Assembly (NCBI GenBank): GCA_029204225.1
Contig: CM055094.1
Location: 23,186,657 to 23,250,656 of the forward strand
Direction: 5' to 3'
Source: Diphasiastrum complanatum
Lineage: Eukaryota > Streptophyta > Lycopodiopsida > Lycopodiales > Lycopodiaceae
Length of the DNA stretch: 64,000 nt
The notes below the pieces were generated by a model, which had not been told where the DNA came from, did no database searches, and worked only from the letters and a program-made list of their open reading frames with translations. Below are positions 10,718-23,642 of this stretch, in pieces (the first letter of the stretch is position 1; every line of letters starts with the position of its first letter). The translations under genes and the position numbers were made by a program.

Positions 10718-13700
10718 CTGTAGGTATATCGATTGAATGATGTTCCAAGATTTCAAAACGTCGAACAAAGTCACAAGACAATATCATGTGCCACAGCAAG
10801 GTACAAGACAATGTAAGAAAGTGATCTTATTTATCATTGTGATCCACATGACATGGCTATGAAGTCTAACAGTAATTTAAGCTTGCTACAAGAATTAGTC
10901 AATCAAAGCATAGCCATTAACATAACTAGAAATCAACTTCAAAGTGCAACAAAGCCTCATGCAACACATACAGCAAAATTTGCTCCCCATGAGAAACAAT
11001 ATCCTTTACAAACATCAGATCATGCATCAGTAAAAAGTGAAAACAAAAGATAATCCGCTTAAACAATGCTACATGGAGACAAAAACGCCCCAGTTCAGAA
11101 TGAACTTTCAACAAACAAAATACGTCATAGGTGTAACGGCATCACAACATTTGGCCATAGGAAGGGACCAACATAATCCTCTATATCTCATATTGCAATA
11201 TGTATGTGATCATGCAGCTTGGAGGACCCAACTAACGCGTGTAAGATAGCAGAATGTGAGAAATTATGCATGCAAAATTGATTAATTATGTACTAAAGAA
11301 TGACCCCCTCCAGCAGCTTGCAGGCAACAACGACTATGGACTTGGTCCTGCTTGTAATGTCCCATCTTAAAGAGCATCACAAGAAACAACTTGAAATCCA
11401 GTTCTGATTTTGAAGATTGAAAGGTTTTCTATTTTTCCTTCAAAACTAAAGATATCATTTAAGAACTGCTGGGCATCCCAAATATAGTTGCACGAATCGC
11501 CGATTCACGAGTCGTTGATTCGAATCAGAACTGGCATCGACCAATTCGAATCGGGCCACAGGACCAGATCGGCCTGTTGGGGAAATGGGCACAAATCGGC
11601 CTGCTGGATATTACAAATTGGCCCAAAACGGAATGAGACAAAAATCAATAATCCCAAACATCTTCCTACTTGACATTAGACACACTGGGCAGCAAGACCA
11701 AGGCGAGATGCTTTGGCGAATCAAACAAAACATTCCGAATGCTCTATTAGCCCTTCACTTCAGTATATGAAGGTCAAAAGAGAACGGGCTACATTGTCTA
11801 CATGAAAACTATAAGGAACAAACACATATTGCCAATCCTACAACCCGCCAGGCATTTCACATAACTGAAGTTTAATTGGCCAGCGATCAATATTACACAA
11901 TACCAGAGGATCACTCAAACTGAAAGACGTGTGTGTAGGGAGTGGTAAGACCTGAAAGCCGCAAATACAGAGTCCATAGTACGTAGCCTACAACCCTATG
12001 TGATGTATCAGCATGTGCGACATGTGTAGAGAAACCTACAAAATTGAAAAGGAGAATGTGGGCCACAGTCACAACAAATTAATATTCATATCCTTCAAAA
12101 AGATTTAAGTCAGAAAATTTGAAAACCTTACTTTTTCTGAATAGAATTGATTTTTCAAAAGATTTATCCAAAATCTTGGAAAAAGAAGAGGGTCTTCTCA
12201 GTAGTTTTTGCAATAGGATGACTCAAATTGTAAAGAACCAAGTGTGAATTGACTCAATCTGACTTGCGACTATAATGTGGACTTCCTGCACTGAAAAAAT
12301 ATATATGCACTTAAATTGAGTGGAAGGAGAGTACTCCTTTGTGGACAGCCAGAGGAGGTAATGAGAGTGTTGGCCTAAGAGACATCATTACAAGTAGAAT
12401 ACTGCGAAAGGTGAACCAGCTCGTAAGCAAAGAGGATGTACACAAAGGAAGAACCATCTCCCCTCAATACTGCGATATCCTGTAGATCACAATCAACAAA
12501 CTGCTGCACTATATGTCGTGTGACATATCAGAAAAAGCAGATTCTGAGTAGATCTCATATGTTTAAAAAACTTCAATTCCATGTTACTTGCAGGATAATT
12601 TTCCCAATTGACCAATTTCGAATTTCTACATGCTCTCAAGCCAAGTGACAGTCATGCTCTTGGGACTGACCTGTGTGTAGCTCTCCTGAGGACTAAACCT
12701 TCAGCTCCAAGAACAAATCACATTCCACCATCAAATGCTCATGTATATAAAGTGACAATAGTTTAATTATCTGGAGTCATGAACAATCGCTTGAATGTAA
12801 GCCACTACACACAAGAACATGGCAACCTTTTGGTAACCGTCAGAAGCCTTCCTGTATTTTTACTGTAAAAATACAACTTGGTTTTGGCCTTAATTTAAGT
12901 TTTGCACTATGGAATTATTTCAAGAATATGAAGGGCTAATGTGCTCATTTCTTTTCATTTGAATACCAGCAGAATTCATTTTAGCCGATTTAAAACTAAA
13001 ATAACTATGATCTAAGGAATTCTGACCACTAACTGGACACCTTCAAGGTGTATCATGGCATCACCAACAATGAAATTACTTGATCCCTTCCTCGTTCAAT
13101 ATTGTTGCATTCAGGGAGTTCACTTGCTCTCCTTCTTGGAAAGCTATCTTATCACTTTATGGAGGAGCTACATCAGCATATATAATACTCATTTGTGCTA
13201 CAATGAACATAGAAACAAGCATCAACGTTTTTCAAACAGCTTACACCCCAAAAAAGTCTCTAGGAAGCTATTTTATTCTGCATCGACACTGCTCGGGAAG
13301 CTGGCTGTAACACATCATCACTCTTCACTGCGTTGCTAATGAAAGAGAAAGTTATGAACCTGTTTCATCTCCATGCCTTTCCTTTTGAACAGTTACTAAA
13401 TCCATTTGCATCTGTAGACTAAACTTACAAGAGCTTTCCCACATGTAACATGAATTTAACATTTTACAAAAAGACGAAAATCAGCTTGTGTAAAGAGATT
13501 ACATCACATAATCATCATTCACACAGTACTCATTGTAGAGTCCGCAAACTGAAAATCTTTATTATGCAATTAACAAAAGTCCATACGGAATTTTGAGAGC
13601 AAATTTTGCCCATCAAAAGTCTATAAAGTTTGGAGGACAATAAAAAGTCAAAAATTATGTGTCATATCAATAAGTGCCAATATACTTGGAAAACAATGTT

Positions 13701-15506
13701 TTAATGACCTTCACACTAGGTTCAAAGCTCAAAAATCACAGCAAAAGATGTCACCTTTGCAACAAGAGCAAAACCTTTAGCAACAAGTCTTGCTTTATGC
13801 TTCTCCACCTTATCACTTGCCTAATACTTTGTCCTGTAGATCCACTTGCAACCTATTGGTTGCTTCCCATCAAGTAAGTCCACAAGCTCCCATGTGTCAT
13901 TCTCCATGATGGAGTCATACTCGTCTTGCATGATGGCATTCACCATACATTCACATTATCGGCTTCACAGAATGACTGTGGTTCATGTGACTCCGAATGA
14001 CTGTGGTTCCTGACTCTCTCGCTGCATGGGCTTCCTGTAAGATCTCCTAGCACCTTCCCTGCTACATTTACCTTCCTCCATCACCCCTCTATCTTCCACT
14101 ATTAGCCGATACCACCTTGGTAAGCTCTTGGAAGGGGGTGGTGAAGCTGATGGTGACCATGTATCCTGTTGCACTCCAATCTCCAAGAGCTCTCAAAACT
14201 CTGATGGCCGGTGTGTAGAATGATCCACCCAACCAGTGTTGTGTCGAGCCGTAGTTTATTCAAAGAACCGCAGTTCGAATCGGCCAGGTTCGAACCATTT
14301 TTTGGGTTCAAACCGGAAAAAAAAACTTAAATGTCAAAAAGAAGTGCTTTCTTAGTGTTAATGGGTAACATGTACATTATAATTCGTGATTAATTGATAG
14401 TGAAATTTAAATCTTACCATTAAACATAGCACCCAATCGTAGGTGCCCTCCTCTTGAGTCTATCTGATTCCTATTCTGGGCCAAGGACACATGACTGCCA
14501 TGCAAGGGGTGATTAGTCCCCAAGGTTCCATGAAATGCACTACCCGCAATCACTGCGTGACTCTGAGGATCCTTTAAAGGAGCAGCTACCCTGGAATAGT
14601 TCCTAACAAAGCTATATGGTACTATCCTTCAGTCTACAGTGAGCTCAAGCCTCAGAGGCTGAGACTAGGAGATTATATGCTTTGGGCCAAGTAGGATTTC
14701 GAGCCCATTACCTATTGTCGACCATATCTTCACTCTTCGGGCTCTTATCGAGAAAGCACAGGAAGGAATGTCCTTACTATTGTTTTGTGGACCTCATGAA
14801 AGCCTTTGATTCCATTCCACGTTCCTTGCTCTTTCAGAGACTTCATGACCTTGGCTTCTCCACGAACATCATCCTGGCTGCGATGGCACTTTATGAGAGT
14901 GTTTTGGGTTGTTTTCGGCATGGCAACAATATTTTTTAGCATATTTGGAGCACCATTGGGGTGAAGCAAGGTTGCTCTCTCTCACCATTTCTCTTTGGAT
15001 TATATATTGATGAGTTGGAGAGGGTCATCTCATAATGTGGTGGATCTGGTTGGAAACTAGGTGACATTTTGATTGCCATTCTTCATTACACCAATGATGT
15101 GGTACTAGTCTCTCCGACTATTGATGGCTTACAGCGACAGTTGGATTGCCTACAGAAATTTTTTACCCGCTGGGAATTGGGGGTGGACATGCAATAAGAA
15201 TTAGCATCATGCCATCAAAAGAAAGTGTTCAGCATTGAGGGCGGAATGGGCGCCCTCCCCAATCTGATATTTTATTACAAGGCAAGCAATACATGAAGCC
15301 CCAAGAAGATCCGGGCAGTTCTCAGCTTATACAATGCAAATCTGTCCAGAAATAGTAATCTAACATCAATAATTATCAGCAGCCTGCTTTTGGCCAAGAG
15401 AAGACAAGGATCCCTTCCAAAGCCAAATGCACTCCTATTTATGGTGGAGTAGGGCATGGAACCAAGAGGAGGAGGATGGTGGTTGCATGCAAAAGCTCTC
15501 CTCCTT

Positions 15507-15565
<59 letters not shown>

Positions 15566-18500
15566 AAGCTTTGTTAATGTCTTTTCCATGCCAAAAGGCA
15601 TATAAGACTAATGAAGTGCATGTCAAGTGTGTGGTAACCATGGGAGCGTATAAAACGTCTCCAAAACTGTAATAAAGAAAGCATCTAGTGTTGAAGAGTA
15701 ATGCCTATTTTACCCCTTTTGGCTAAGCATTAGTTAAGTTGTACATAACTCATGGGGCATGTTTTAATTAAATGCATGAGACCCCCTTTTGTAGGTTATG
15801 TAAATTAGTGCAAGTGGCCCACTTGGCCAAGTAGCTCACTCCTATGGTTGACACCTAGACTTTCCATGCATGTAAAGGAGGTGCTTGCCTCACAAGGGAT
15901 TTGGAGGACCCACGCCCTCCTCTCTCTCTCTAGCAATTCATTTCTTCTTGAGACTTTTGAGTTTGTGAGGTGCTCATGCAATTCTCCTTGTGTGTGATAT
16001 TTTCCATAGCCAAGTTTCTCAAGCTTTCATAGTTGATCTAGCATTTGAGTTAAGATACTCCATAGCTAGGTCTTGTAAATCTTCATGGTATCAGAGCAGG
16101 TTGTCTAGCCTGTGAGTCTGTGAGTGAGAGAAACTTCAGTGCTTAGATTCTTGAGAAGATTCTCATCTTCTACAAGCACCTCAATCCTGAAAGAGGGAGC
16201 ATTTGATCTACAGGTGTCAGATCAGGTGGAGTCTTGCACTGTTGGAGAGCTATTGGCAAGGGGAGTGGGATGATCCAAAAACTTTCTAAATCTGGCTAAG
16301 TTTTGGGGAGTCTTTCTGGAGGAGCTTACACAAAAGTAGGGCGCACTTTCTGTAGGGGCTTCTAGTTTCTGTTCCAGTGGGGCCTAGTGCCTGTGCTAGT
16401 GAGGCCACACCAAGTGGCAAAGACAAAAGCAGGAGCTGAAGGGTTGCCTTGAAGTGGCTACATACCCTAGTTTGGGGTTAAACCCTTGTTGCTGGAAGTT
16501 GTTCTTTTCTGATCTTTTTCAGGTTGAGCTTCTGTTTAAGCACAAATTTTAGCATGGCTAGTCTTGGGGAGAGTTTGCTGGGTGAATCTAGCAAACTAGA
16601 TGGCACAAACTACAGAGTGTGGAAGTTCAAGATAGCTAATATCTTGATGGATAAGAATTGCTGGGAGGTCATGACAGGTACATAACATCTGATCCTAAAT
16701 TGAAGGACTACATGAACAGGAGACAGAATGCTCATAGGATAATCAATCTTTCTGTCAAGGACAATATTATTCCTCACATTTGCAATGCAAGGGATGCAGC
16801 TGATGCTTGGACAATTCTGAAGTCTATGTTTGAAACAGTGGATTCAGCCAAGCTGGTGTATTTGCAAAACAGGTTACATACTCTCAAGATGGAAGCAGGT
16901 GCAACAATTGGTGATCATATTACAAAGGTCAAGGACCTAATGGATCAGCTTGCTTCAGTTGGAGAGAAAGTAAGTGACAGGAGTATTGTTCCCATAGTCT
17001 TGAACAGCTTATCATTCAACTATCAAGACTATGTGATGTCCCTTTCTGCTAGGGAGAAACTCCCAACCTTTGGGGAGTTATGTGGTCTTCTTTTACAGGA
17101 GGAGATGAGAAGGAAGAATCTTTCTGAAAGGGAAGATAATCCAAAACTTGCATTTGCTTCTAAGAAGAAGCAAAACTTTCAGAAGAAAGGCAAAGGCAAA
17201 AAGAAGAACTCAAAGCAAAGCTTGGAGCAGCAGGTGTCCAAGTTACAGGTTGGAGAGGAGTCAAGCACCAATTCCTCACCTACACCCAAGAGGAAGGGCA
17301 ACTGCAACTATTGTGGTAAGTATGGGCATTTTGCCTTTGAATGCAGGAAGAAGCAAAGTGATCAGAAGAAGGGAAAGAACCAGCAAGGTCACTTTGTTGA
17401 CAAAGTTGCAGAGGAGGAGCAATCTGGTGTGCTTGAGCTATTCACCACAGCCCTATCATCTGAATCCACATTTGGTGGATGGTACATTGATTCTGGAGCC
17501 TCAAAGCACATGACACCTCATAGAGATTGGTTCAGCACCTATGAGGAGACAGAAGATGGTCAGCATGTTTGCCTTGGAGATAATTCTACACGTATGGTGA
17601 GGGGCAAAGGCACAGTTGCAGTACAGTTGTCATCAGGTGAGGTGAAGGAAATTAAAAGTGTGTTGCATGTACCAGGGTTGACTAAGAACTTGCTATCTGT
17701 TGGTGCCATTACCAAACAGAACATGGTGGTAGAGTTTGATGATTCTAAATGTTTGGTAAAAGACAAAGATCAGAACTTCAAGGTGGTAGCCAAGGGAATG
17801 CAAGAAGGAGGTCTTTACAAGATTTTCACAACCATTCCTAGCCAAGAGGCCTTGTCTGCAAGGGATACTAATTGGGACAAGCTTTGGCACGAGAGATATG
17901 GTCATTTGAGTTATAAAAGTTCGCAAGTTTTGAACAGGCACAAAATGGTAGTAGATCTTCCTAGCATTAAGTCTTCTTCAGATACATGTGAGGCTTGTGC
18001 ATTAGGGAAGCAACAGAGGAAAAAGTTTCCAAAGGAGAAAGCTACCAGGGCCAAGGGCATTCTTGAACTTGTGCATTCAGATTTATGCGGTCCCATGCAA
18101 GTCAAATCAGCAGGGGGGGCATACTATCTCATGACCTTCGTAGATGATTTCTCTCAGAAGGTATGGGTCTATTTTCTGAAACTGAAATCTGAAGCGTTCA
18201 AATACTTCAAACAGTGGAAAGCTATGGTGAAAACCCACACAGGAAAGAGGTTAAAGACTCTCAGGTCAGATAAGGGTGGTGAGTATATTTCTGATGAGTT
18301 CAAAGATCTTTGCAAAACATGTGGGATAAAGAGACAGTTTACTGCTCCACATACACCGCAACAGAACGGCGTGGCTGAGCAGAAAAACAGGTCTATAGTT
18401 GAGTGTGCGAGGAGCATGCTCAAGGCAAAGGGGTTGCCAAATTCCTTTTGGGCGGAAGCGGTAGCAACTGCTGTTTTTCTATTGAATAGAAGTCCAACCA

Positions 18501-21500
18501 AAGCAGTTGAAGGAATCACGCCATAGAAGAGGCATATAGTGGCAACAAGCCCAAAGTGGGCAGCCTTCGAGTATTTGGGTGTACTGCATATGCACATATA
18601 CCAAAGGACTTGCGGAAGAAACTTGATGCAAAATCCGTAAAGTGTGTCTTTCTTGGGTATAGTGAAGGTGAGAAAGCTTATGTGCTATATGATCTCGAAA
18701 ACAGGAGGAAGATCCTAAGTCGAGATGTCGTCTTTGATGAAGAGCATGCACCCAAGATACAGGAGCAGGAGAAGGAAGGAACTACTGAGTTCATACCCTT
18801 GATTGATTCCACGGATGAGGATCCTAGTCAAGAGTCCTGTAAGCCTCAAGTGCAGGAGCAACAACAGGAAATCGAACCTACTAGTTCGACCTCTTTTTGG
18901 CCAAGTACCAGAAGCCGAAGTTGGGGACAAACGGAAGACTAAGACAATACCATGGGATACGTGGTCACCATCCACATCACCTGCTGCTAGGAAGAAGCTA
19001 CCTAGGTGGTATTGGGAAACAATCAAAGAAGGTCAAATGATTGAAGAAGGAGAGAGCAGTGAACAGGGTGTCAGAAGATCTCTTAGGTCTCATGAGAGAC
19101 AAGAGACTAACTTTGCTCTTATGTCCACTATTCTGAATGCAGATGAGCCACAGTTCTTTCACGAAGCCGTGAGAGAAAAGGTATGGCAACATGCCATGCA
19201 AGAGGAGTACGACTCCATTGTCAAGAATGACACATGGGAGCTCACTACATTGCCGAAAGGGAAGCAACCAATAGGTTGCAAGTGGGTCTATAAGACCAAG
19301 TTTCATGCCAATGGAACAGTGGACAAGTACAGGGCAAGGTTGGTGGCGAAAGGCTATGCTCAGCAAGAGGGGCTAGACTATGATGAGACATTCGCACCTG
19401 TTGCTAAGATGACATCTATCAGGACTGTTTTGGCTATAGCCTCATATTTTGATTGGGATGTCCATCAAATGGATGTCAAGAGTGCCTTTCTTAATGGGCA
19501 CCTACAGGAGGAGGTTTACATGGAACAACCGCAAGGATTTGAAATAACAGGCAAGGAGAATCTGGTTTGCAGGCTTAGAAAAGCCTTGTATGGGCTCAAA
19601 CAGGCGCCAAGGGCTTGGTATAGCCGAATTGATGAGTACTTTGCAAGGCAAGGGTTTGAGAAGAGTAAGTCTGATTGCAATCTTTATGTCTTCAGGGAAG
19701 GAGAAGACTTTGTGGTTGTTGTGCTCTATGTGGATGATCTACTCATCACGGGAAGCAATAAGAAGCTTATTGCTTGTGTTAAGAAGAATCTTTCTAATGA
19801 GTTTGAGATGAAAGATTTGGGTTTGCTACACTATTGCCTAGGAGTTGAAGTTTGGAAAGGGGAGCGTTAACTTTTTATATATCATTAGATAAGGCTTAGT
19901 AACTTTTATCTTAACTTTTGTTTCAGCCTAGATAAAAAGTTAACGCTCCCCTAAACCAACGACCAGATAGCTGATATTTTTACTAAACCACTTAGTAAAG
20001 ATAAGTTTGAAAAGTTCAGAACTTTGTTGGGTGTCAGTTTGAATAAAATTGCCATTAAGGGGGGGTGTTGAAGAGTAATGCCTATTTTACCCCTTTTGGC
20101 TAAGCATTAGTTAAGTTGTACATAACTCATGGGGCATGTTTTAATTAAATGCATGAGACCCCCTTTTGTAAGTTATGTAAATTAGTGCAAGTGGCCCACT
20201 TGGCCAAGTAGCTCACTCCTATGGTTGACACCTAGACTTTCCATGCATGTAAAGGAGGTGCTTGCCTCACAAGGGATTTGGAGGACCCACGCCCTCCTCT
20301 CTCTCTCTAGCAATTCATTTCTTCTTGAGACTTTTGAGTTTGTGAGGTGCTCATGCAATTCTCCTTGTGTGTGATATTTTCCATAGCCAAGTTTCTCAAG
20401 CTTTCATAGTTGATCTAGCATTTGAGTTAAGATACTCCATAGCTAGGTCTTGTAAATCTTCATCTAGTACAAAATAAATTAGACACATATGTGAGTGTGT
20501 CTGTGCATAATAATCATATGTATCGAGATGTCAAGACTGTGTTGTGCTGCTGCTGCTCCTCCTGCTGTAAAAGGATGTAATGTGAGCCACAGCATGAGAA
20601 GACACTGGAGCCTGTCGGCGTCGTCTATGAGCATTTCATTCTAGGAGTAAGCACATTGAACTGAAGTATCATTTTTTCATAAGAAAAGTTCTCAATGAAG
20701 AGGTCAGATTGTAGTACTATAGAACGCAAGATATGACAGCAGATATTTTTACTAAAGCATTAAGTTTGGAAGCACACAGAAGGATAGTAACGTGATAGTA
20801 ACGTGATGGTGAGAAGTACGTTGTCTCTAATCTCTGTGAGAATGCGAGCGGCTATCATCAACATCATCGTCATAATCCTCGTCCTCATGCGCTAAGTCAC
20901 GCGATCTCCGCCTAGTAAAGAATGAAGTGATCAGTGGCTATGCGGTAAAATGCTGGGGTGTCCCGTATAAATCTCTCTGTAGGATGAACATCTCACGTAC
21001 CATCAGAGCGACACATCATGGGTCCTTGTAGGCAAGAAGAGAGCGTAGAGTGGTAGGCATGTCTCAAAACAGGCAATGATATCGTCCTCTGAATTCATAG
21101 TATACAGGGCATCTAAAGATAAAGTGCTCCTCAGACTCCACCTCACCTAGAGAGCATAACTGCCAAATACGCTCCTCTCTAGAACCTCCCTGCCTCAATA
21201 GCTAGCTGATGAGAGGATACCTTGAGCTGTCCTAGTGTGAATCGAGACAATGTGATAGTCCCGAATCTAAATAGTGTGGCATGACTGGTGTCCCTGATGC
21301 ATCCAGCTCCATGGAACAGAAGGCTTCGCTCGAATCAACCGGGCTAGCATGGTGGTCTGTAGTCGTGAAAGACTGGCCCAGTGTGAAGAGGGGAGACCCG
21401 TACACCATGCCTCTGCCGCATATAGAGCCGTGCAGGTGACAATGGTATTAAAAAGGTGACACTTACTACGAGCATCCTGGATGGACTTCCGGAAACAGAA

Positions 21501-23586
21501 TCACTCTAGCTGAACAAGGGAGGCATGTCCCTTCTCGAGTCGAGTGGCAGCAGCCTGTCTCATGCTAAAAGTAGGACCTGAGAAAAGGATCCCCAGGTAT
21601 GTGTAGGAAGGGACCACCTCTAGGACCTATCCACCCAAAGTAAGCTCATGTCGCTGCATGAATGCTCGAGAGGTGTTGAAGACCATAACCTTGGTCTTCC
21701 CAATGTTCACCCCTAGGCCACATCTGGTGCAAAACTCATGTAAGCAATCCAACTGTCGCTGTAGACCCTATCTAGTCGGTGAGACCAAAACCACATCATC
21801 GGCGAGGATAGCAATCAAGATGTCCCCAAGCCTGCAACCAGCACCACCACACTGTGTAATGACTCTCTCCAACTCTTCAATATACAAGCCAAAGAGGACT
21901 GGTGAGAGGGAACAACCCTGCTTCACCCCAATAGTGCTCCAAATGTGATCCAAAACCACATCATCGGCGAGGATAGCAATCAAGATGTCCCCAAGCCTGC
22001 AACCAGCACCACCACACTGTGTAATGACTCTCTCCAACTCTTCAATATACAAGCCAAAGAGGACTGGTGAGAGGGAACAACCCTGCTTCACCCCCATTGA
22101 TCAGATATGCCACTGCTATGTCGGAAACATCCCAGGACAAGTGCCATCATAGCAAGAACAATGTCAATGGAGAAGCCTAGGTCTCGAAGTCTCTGGATGA
22201 GCAATGAGCGAGGGACAGAATCAAAGGCTTTCTTGAAGTCCACAAACTCGTGGGCTGCCTGAAAGGCCTTACGCCTCTCCTCTACCTGGATATATTGAGG
22301 TCGTCATCCATATAAATAGTGGTACCGCATAGCCCTACACCGCCGAGCATCCCGGCGACTCTCTAGGGAAGTGAAACGGATAATGAGTGTGGCTCCATCT
22401 CTAGTGGTCCTCCATGCGGTATCCAACCCATCTATCTTGTGCCCGAGAGTGGTGTCGAGAAAGCGTCTGGCTTCAGCCAAGGCATCCTGTGTGTCCGGGA
22501 TCCCGCGAACTCTAATGTTGTGGGCTTTGTGGTCTCGAGATTTCTCTTCCGAGGTGGTGGCTGAGATAACCGAGGAGATGGGAGCGCTTGGTTTGGTGCC
22601 TTTTTTTAGAACTGATGCCCAAGAGCGGGCCTCTTCTTGCTGCTTCTCAATCCTGGTTTCTAACTCCCGTATCATATTGGTGGTGAATTCCGAAGTTGCA
22701 GCCTGCTTGATCCCGATGGATTGTTCGAGTGATGCGACTTTGGACTGCAACAAGTTCTTCTCATTGATCAAGGAGGTAACCGTTCCTTTCAGCTGTTCTT
22801 GTCGCAGGATCTTGAAATCGGCCTTGATTTGATCGGTCTGCCAAGAGGAAAAAAGCTCGGTTGACTTGGAGGGCGTATATGGGGTACTTGCTGTAAATTG
22901 TGGTGCCGGGAGGGAAGAGGAGCTAGCACTGATCGGGGTGGGGAGGATGGGAACAGAGTCGGGAAGAGGGTGAGCAGAAAACAGTGGGATCGGCGGGCAC
23001 GAGCGTACAGGATATGTTGCTACGTAGGCAGACTGCTCTGTTTGCGTCGCATGGGGGGGTGCCACCTCAGCAGGCAGCGTTGCCATCTCAGCATCATGAG
23101 TAGGCAAAGGCAGGTCAGCGGGGGGGGGGGGGTAGACAGATCAGCGAGGGGGTGGGTAGCAGCGTGGTAGGTAGATCAGTTAGGGGGGTAGCGTGGGTAG
23201 GCATCATCCAGGCAGGCAGATCAGGGGTACGCAGATCAGGGGAGGCAGGCAGAGCAGGGTAGGCAGCCCCCGATAGGCAGATCCACAAGGGGGGGAGGTA
23301 GACAATATGGTAAGGGGGGAGCGCGATGGCAGATCTGCGAGGGGGGTGGTAGCAAGGGTAGGGGGGGGAACGCAATGGCCTGCGGGCAGAACTGGAGCGA
23401 GGAGGGGCCATGGATCGGGGTGGCTCGGGCACGTGGATCAGCAGACAGCAGGGTGGATCCGGGTGTCAGCAGGTGGATCAGCACAGAGAGAGGGAGAGAG
23501 AGCGTCAGCAGGGCGTCATCCGGGTGTCAACAGGGCGTCAGCAGGATCAGGTCAGCAGGGCAGCGAGAGGGCGCCATCGCGCGCGC

Positions 23587-23642
<56 letters not shown>

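Larger units (their letters stand above)
15689..20462 (+). mobile_element. Complete Ty1-copia element with near-identical LTRs, defective pol
   Basis: LTRs of 397 bp lie at 15689-16085 and 20066-20462 and begin TGTTGAAG and end TCTTCA. By eye they differ at one base (15794 G, 20171 A). A 5-bp target duplication, TCTAG, flanks the element (15684-15688 and 20463-20467). The primer site TGGTATCAGAGC (16086) touches the 5' LTR, and the purine tract AAGGGGGGG (20057-20065) touches the 3' LTR. Gag, protease, integrase and RT are recognisable, but the frame is broken and most of the RNase H region is missing. It lies antisense to the PQ-loop gene, within intron 8. Confidence 0.95.
20865..23590 (-). 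mobile_element. LINE-F: ORF1 joined to mid-RT by an internal deletion
   Basis: From right to left on minus: a promoter-proximal GC-rich repeat region (23590-23110), ORF1 (23107-22304), then RT from [18 protein letters not shown] (near 22240), [20 protein letters not shown] twice (22097-21780), and a C-terminal domain ending with an acidic/arginine tail ([16 protein letters not shown]) before a stop near 20866. The endonuclease and RT N-terminus are missing. The 165-bp block 21786-21950 is repeated in tandem at 21951-22115. Confidence 0.85.

Noticed and set aside
13055-13339. Overlapping open frames of 94 and 76 codons in intron 8
   Set aside because: No family resemblance, no splice context, and two frames overlap equally well.
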